This document shows, piece after piece, positions 61,886 through 64,000 of a stretch of DNA of 64,000 nt (its first letter is position 1; the number at the start of each line of letters is the position of its first letter). The notes below the pieces were generated by a model. That model had not been told where the DNA came from and searched no databases. It worked only from the letters and a program-made list of their open reading frames with translations. The position numbers and the translations under genes are program-made. Source of the DNA: Pseudomonas khavaziana (lineage in GTDB: Bacteria; Pseudomonadota; Gammaproteobacteria; Pseudomonadales; Pseudomonadaceae); NCBI RefSeq assembly GCF_019145205.1, contig NZ_JAHSTT010000008.1:1-64000 (forward strand). The letters are read 5' to 3'.

Positions 61886-63874
61886 ATGACTGCTGAAACA
61901 CTGGCTCCAGAAGATTGCGCATTGCCGCTGTCCCAAGCGCTGTTGTTGCCCAGGATTGCAATCGAAAGCACCATGCCGGTGATCGACAATGGCGAGTTCG
62001 CCGTCAAGACGGTGGTTGGCCAGCGGGTCAATGTGACCAGCAAGGTCTTCGCCGATGGCCATGACAAACTGGCGGTGCTGATTCGCTGGCGAGCGCGGGA
62101 GGATGAAAGCTGGCACAGCGTGGTTATGACCGATGTGGGCAACAATGGCTGGGAGGGAGCGTTCAGCGTCGCCCAGCAGGGCCCGCATGAATACTGCATC
62201 GAAGCCTGGATCGACACCTTCGCCAGCTTCTGCTACGAACTGCGCAAGAAACATGAGGCCGGGGTGCCGGTCAGCCTCGAACTGCAGGAAGGCCGCAGCC
62301 TGGTGCTGCAGGCCGCCGAGCGCAGTGACAACGAACTGCGCGACCGATTGATGATTTTGCACCACGAACTCTCGGGCCTGTTGGAATCCGAGCAGGTGGC
62401 GCTGTTCCTGCACGAAGACAGTGCGCATCTGATGACCCAGGCCGATCACCGCGCCTATCTGAGCGTCAGCCCGGCGTACCCGATTGATGTGGAGCGCGAA
62501 GCGGCGCAATTTGCCAGTTGGTACGAGCTGTTTCCGCGCTCGATCACCGACGATCCGGGGCGCCACGGCACCTTCAACGATGTGCACTCGCGCTTGTCGA
62601 TGATCCATGACATGGGCTTTGATGTGCTGTACTTCCCGCCGATCCATCCCATCGGCCGTAGCCATCGCAAGGGCAAGAACAATTCCCTGACGGCTGGCCC
62701 CGATGATCCTGGCAGCCCCTATGCCATCGGTAGTGAAGAGGGCGGTCACGAGGCTATCCACCCGCAACTGGGTAGTCGCGACGATTTTCGCCGGTTGGTC
62801 AAGGCTGCCGCCGACCATGGCCTGGAAATCGCCCTGGACTTCGCCATCCAGTGCTCCCAGGACCACCCATGGCTCAAGCAGCACCCGGGCTGGTTCAACT
62901 GGCGCCCGGACGGCACGATCAAATACGCGGAAAATCCGCCAAAGAAATACCAGGACATCGTTAACGTCGATTTCTATGCAGCAGATGCGATCCCCGGCCT
63001 GTGGACCGAGCTGCGCGACATTGTGGTGGGTTGGGTGGAAGAGGGCGTCAAGACTTTTCGGGTCGACAACCCCCACACCAAGCCGCTGCCGTTCTGGCAG
63101 TGGCTGATCAGCGACGTGAGGGCGAAGTACCCTGAGGTGATCTTCCTCGCAGAAGCCTTCACTACCCCGGCGATGATGGCGCGCCTGGGCAAGGTCGGTT
63201 ACTCCCAGAGCTACACCTACTTCACCTGGCGCAACACCAAGGCCGAGTTGAGCGAATACCTCACGCAACTGAACCAGTCGCCATGGCGCGAATGCTATCG
63301 GCCGAATTTCTTCGTCAATACACCGGACATCAACCCGGCCTTTTTGCATCAGTCCGGGCGCCCCGGCTTCTTGATCCGTGCCGCCCTGGCGACCATGGGC
63401 TCGGGCCTGTGGGGCATGTATTCGGGCTTTGAGCTGTGCGAAGCCGCGCCGGTGCCGGGCAAAGAGGAATACCTGGATTCGGAGAAGTACGAAATCCGCC
63501 TCCGGGACTTCACCGCGCCCGGCAATATCATTGCCGAGATTGCCCAGCTCAACCGGATCCGCCGGCAGAACCCGGCGCTGCAGACCCATTTGGGACTCAA
63601 GCTCTACAACGCCTGGAATGACAATATCCTGTATTTCGGCAAGCGCAGTGAAGACGGCAGCAACTTTATCCTGGTGGCGGTCAACCTCGACCCCTTCAAT
63701 GCCCAGGAAGCGCATTTCGAGTTGCCGCTGTGGGAGATGGGCCTGCCGGACGACGCCCAGACCCAGGGTGAGGACTTGATGAACGGCCATCGCTGGACCT
63801 GGTACGGCAAGACCCAATGGACGCGGCTTGAACCGCAGATGCCATTTGGGATCTGGCGTATCACTGTTTCCTAG
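61886..63874 (+). CDS. glgE: Alpha-1,4-glucan:maltose-1-phosphate maltosyltransferase
   Basis: 662 residues, GH13_3. N-terminal beta domains to ~200, then the TIM barrel with FDVLYFPPIHPIGRSHRKGKNN. The nucleophile is Asp394 in FRVDNPHTKPLPFW and the acid/base Glu423 in FLAEAFT, the same numbers as in Streptomyces GlgE. It extends alpha-1,4-glucan using maltose-1-phosphate made from trehalose. AAGGGGAAG precedes ATG 61886. The treS-like gene starts 84 bases later on the same strand, the usual Pseudomonas order. Confidence 0.95.
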   Translation: MTAETLAPEDCALPLSQALLLPRIAIESTMPVIDNGEFAVKTVVGQRVNVTSKVFADGHDKLAVLIRWRAREDESWHSVVMTDVGNNGWEGAFSVAQQGPHEYCIEAWIDTFASFCYELRKKHEAGVPVSLELQEGRSLVLQAAERSDNELRDRLMILHHELSGLLESEQVALFLHEDSAHLMTQADHRAYLSVSPAYPIDVEREAAQFASWYELFPRSITDDPGRHGTFNDVHSRLSMIHDMGFDVLYFPPIHPIGRSHRKGKNNSLTAGPDDPGSPYAIGSEEGGHEAIHPQLGSRDDFRRLVKAAADHGLEIALDFAIQCSQDHPWLKQHPGWFNWRPDGTIKYAENPPKKYQDIVNVDFYAADAIPGLWTELRDIVVGWVEEGVKTFRVDNPHTKPLPFWQWLISDVRAKYPEVIFLAEAFTTPAMMARLGKVGYSQSYTYFTWRNTKAELSEYLTQLNQSPWRECYRPNFFVNTPDINPAFLHQSGRPGFLIRAALATMGSGLWGMYSGFELCEAAPVPGKEEYLDSEKYEIRLRDFTAPGNIIAEIAQLNRIRRQNPALQTHLGLKLYNAWNDNILYFGKRSEDGSNFILVAVNLDPFNAQEAHFELPLWEMGLPDDAQTQGEDLMNGHRWTWYGKTQWTRLEPQMPFGIWRITVS

Positions 63875-63891
63875 GCAAGTGGAGATCAGCG

Positions 63892-63919
63892 TGTGGGAGG
63901 GGGCAAACCCCCTCGCGCA
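63892..63919. repeat. Degenerate single REP between glgE and treS
   Basis: TGTGGGAGGGGGCAAACCCC followed by CTCGCGCA is a shortened REP arm with its own small GGGGG/CCCCC stem, inside the glgE operon. Confidence 0.65.
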
Positions 63920-63958
63920 TTGACTGCATTTGCGTCTGCAGAACTTCAGGAGTTTCCA

Positions 63959-64000
63959 ATGGCGAAGAAACCCAAGGCAGCCACCTTTATCAAAGACCCG
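63959..64000 (+). CDS. treS: Trehalose synthase/maltokinase TreS (start only)
   Basis: Only the first 14 codons are in the window: MAKKPKAATFIKDP. In Pseudomonas glgE operons the next gene encodes TreS, often fused to the maltokinase Pep2, beginning MAKKP..ATFIKDPLWYKDAV. AGGAG lies six bases before the ATG. The product interconverts maltose and trehalose, supplying the GlgE pathway. The identity rests on these few residues and on gene order. Confidence 0.75.
   Translation, partial: MAKKPKAATFIKDP

Overview
The window reads as a chromosomal segment of a Pseudomonas of the P. fluorescens group. Evidence: GC-rich codon use, the PtxS-controlled kgu (2-ketogluconate) cluster, the mtlEFGKDYZ polyol operon with MtlR, MuxABC-OpmB, Pseudomonas-restricted small families (DUF1652, DUF3203, DUF1345), GlgE followed by the start of a TreS-like gene, and many REP/REPIN palindromes (GTGGGAGGGGGCTTGCTCCC type) between genes.

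Layout. 1-2.06 kb is a decayed mobile-element zone: a group II intron reverse transcriptase piece, a striking 25-bp inverted repeat, an IS66 transposase remnant, a small AbrB-like gene and a LysR stump. 2.1-7.4 kb: nitrilase, one copy of a ~390-bp dispersed repeat set in a REP doublet, a WHy-domain lipoprotein, a purine/pyrimidine permease and a chemoreceptor. 7.7-12.9 kb: ptxS-kguEKTD on the minus strand with two exact PtxS operators. 13-15.2 kb: LysE exporter, AraC regulator, DUF1345 membrane protein. 15.3-21.9 kb: an RND pump (adaptor + permease, no outer-membrane gene) divergent from an RstA/RstB-like two-component system. 21.9-26.7 kb: methyltransferase, TauE/SafE permease, sfnG behind a sigma-54 promoter, a ParD-like gene coupled to a second methionine aminopeptidase, and DUF1652. 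26.8-35.2 kb: the mtl operon (ABC importer, mannitol dehydrogenase, xylulokinase, fructokinase). 35.3-39.1 kb: a block inserted between mtlE and mtlR with a DUF3077-like gene and its structured leader, a PAAR/S-pyocin toxin with its immunity gene, and an orphan ORF flanked by AraC-gene debris. 39.2-42.8 kb: mtlR, GNAT, glycosyltransferase, tpx. 43-52.1 kb: muxABC-opmB. 52.1-64 kb: second copy of the dispersed repeat, MHYT-GGDEF-EAL protein, SDR, unknown ORF, MocR regulator, ccoG with an Anr box, DUF3203, MgtC, a Ser-Asn-repeat protein with a type I secretion-like C-terminus, a Pro-rich 52-aa protein, glgE and the first codons of treS.

How it fits together. The kgu and mtl clusters are complete routes for sugar acid and polyol use, each with its own regulator. 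Two RND systems and the GlgE/TreS pair point to stress and toxicant tolerance. The most unusual material is the toxin island splitting mtlE from mtlR, the ParD-like/Map gene pair, REPINs that have become part of coding sequences (opmB signal peptide, ptxS C-terminus), and the large hairpin-rich repeat that sits inside REP doublets.
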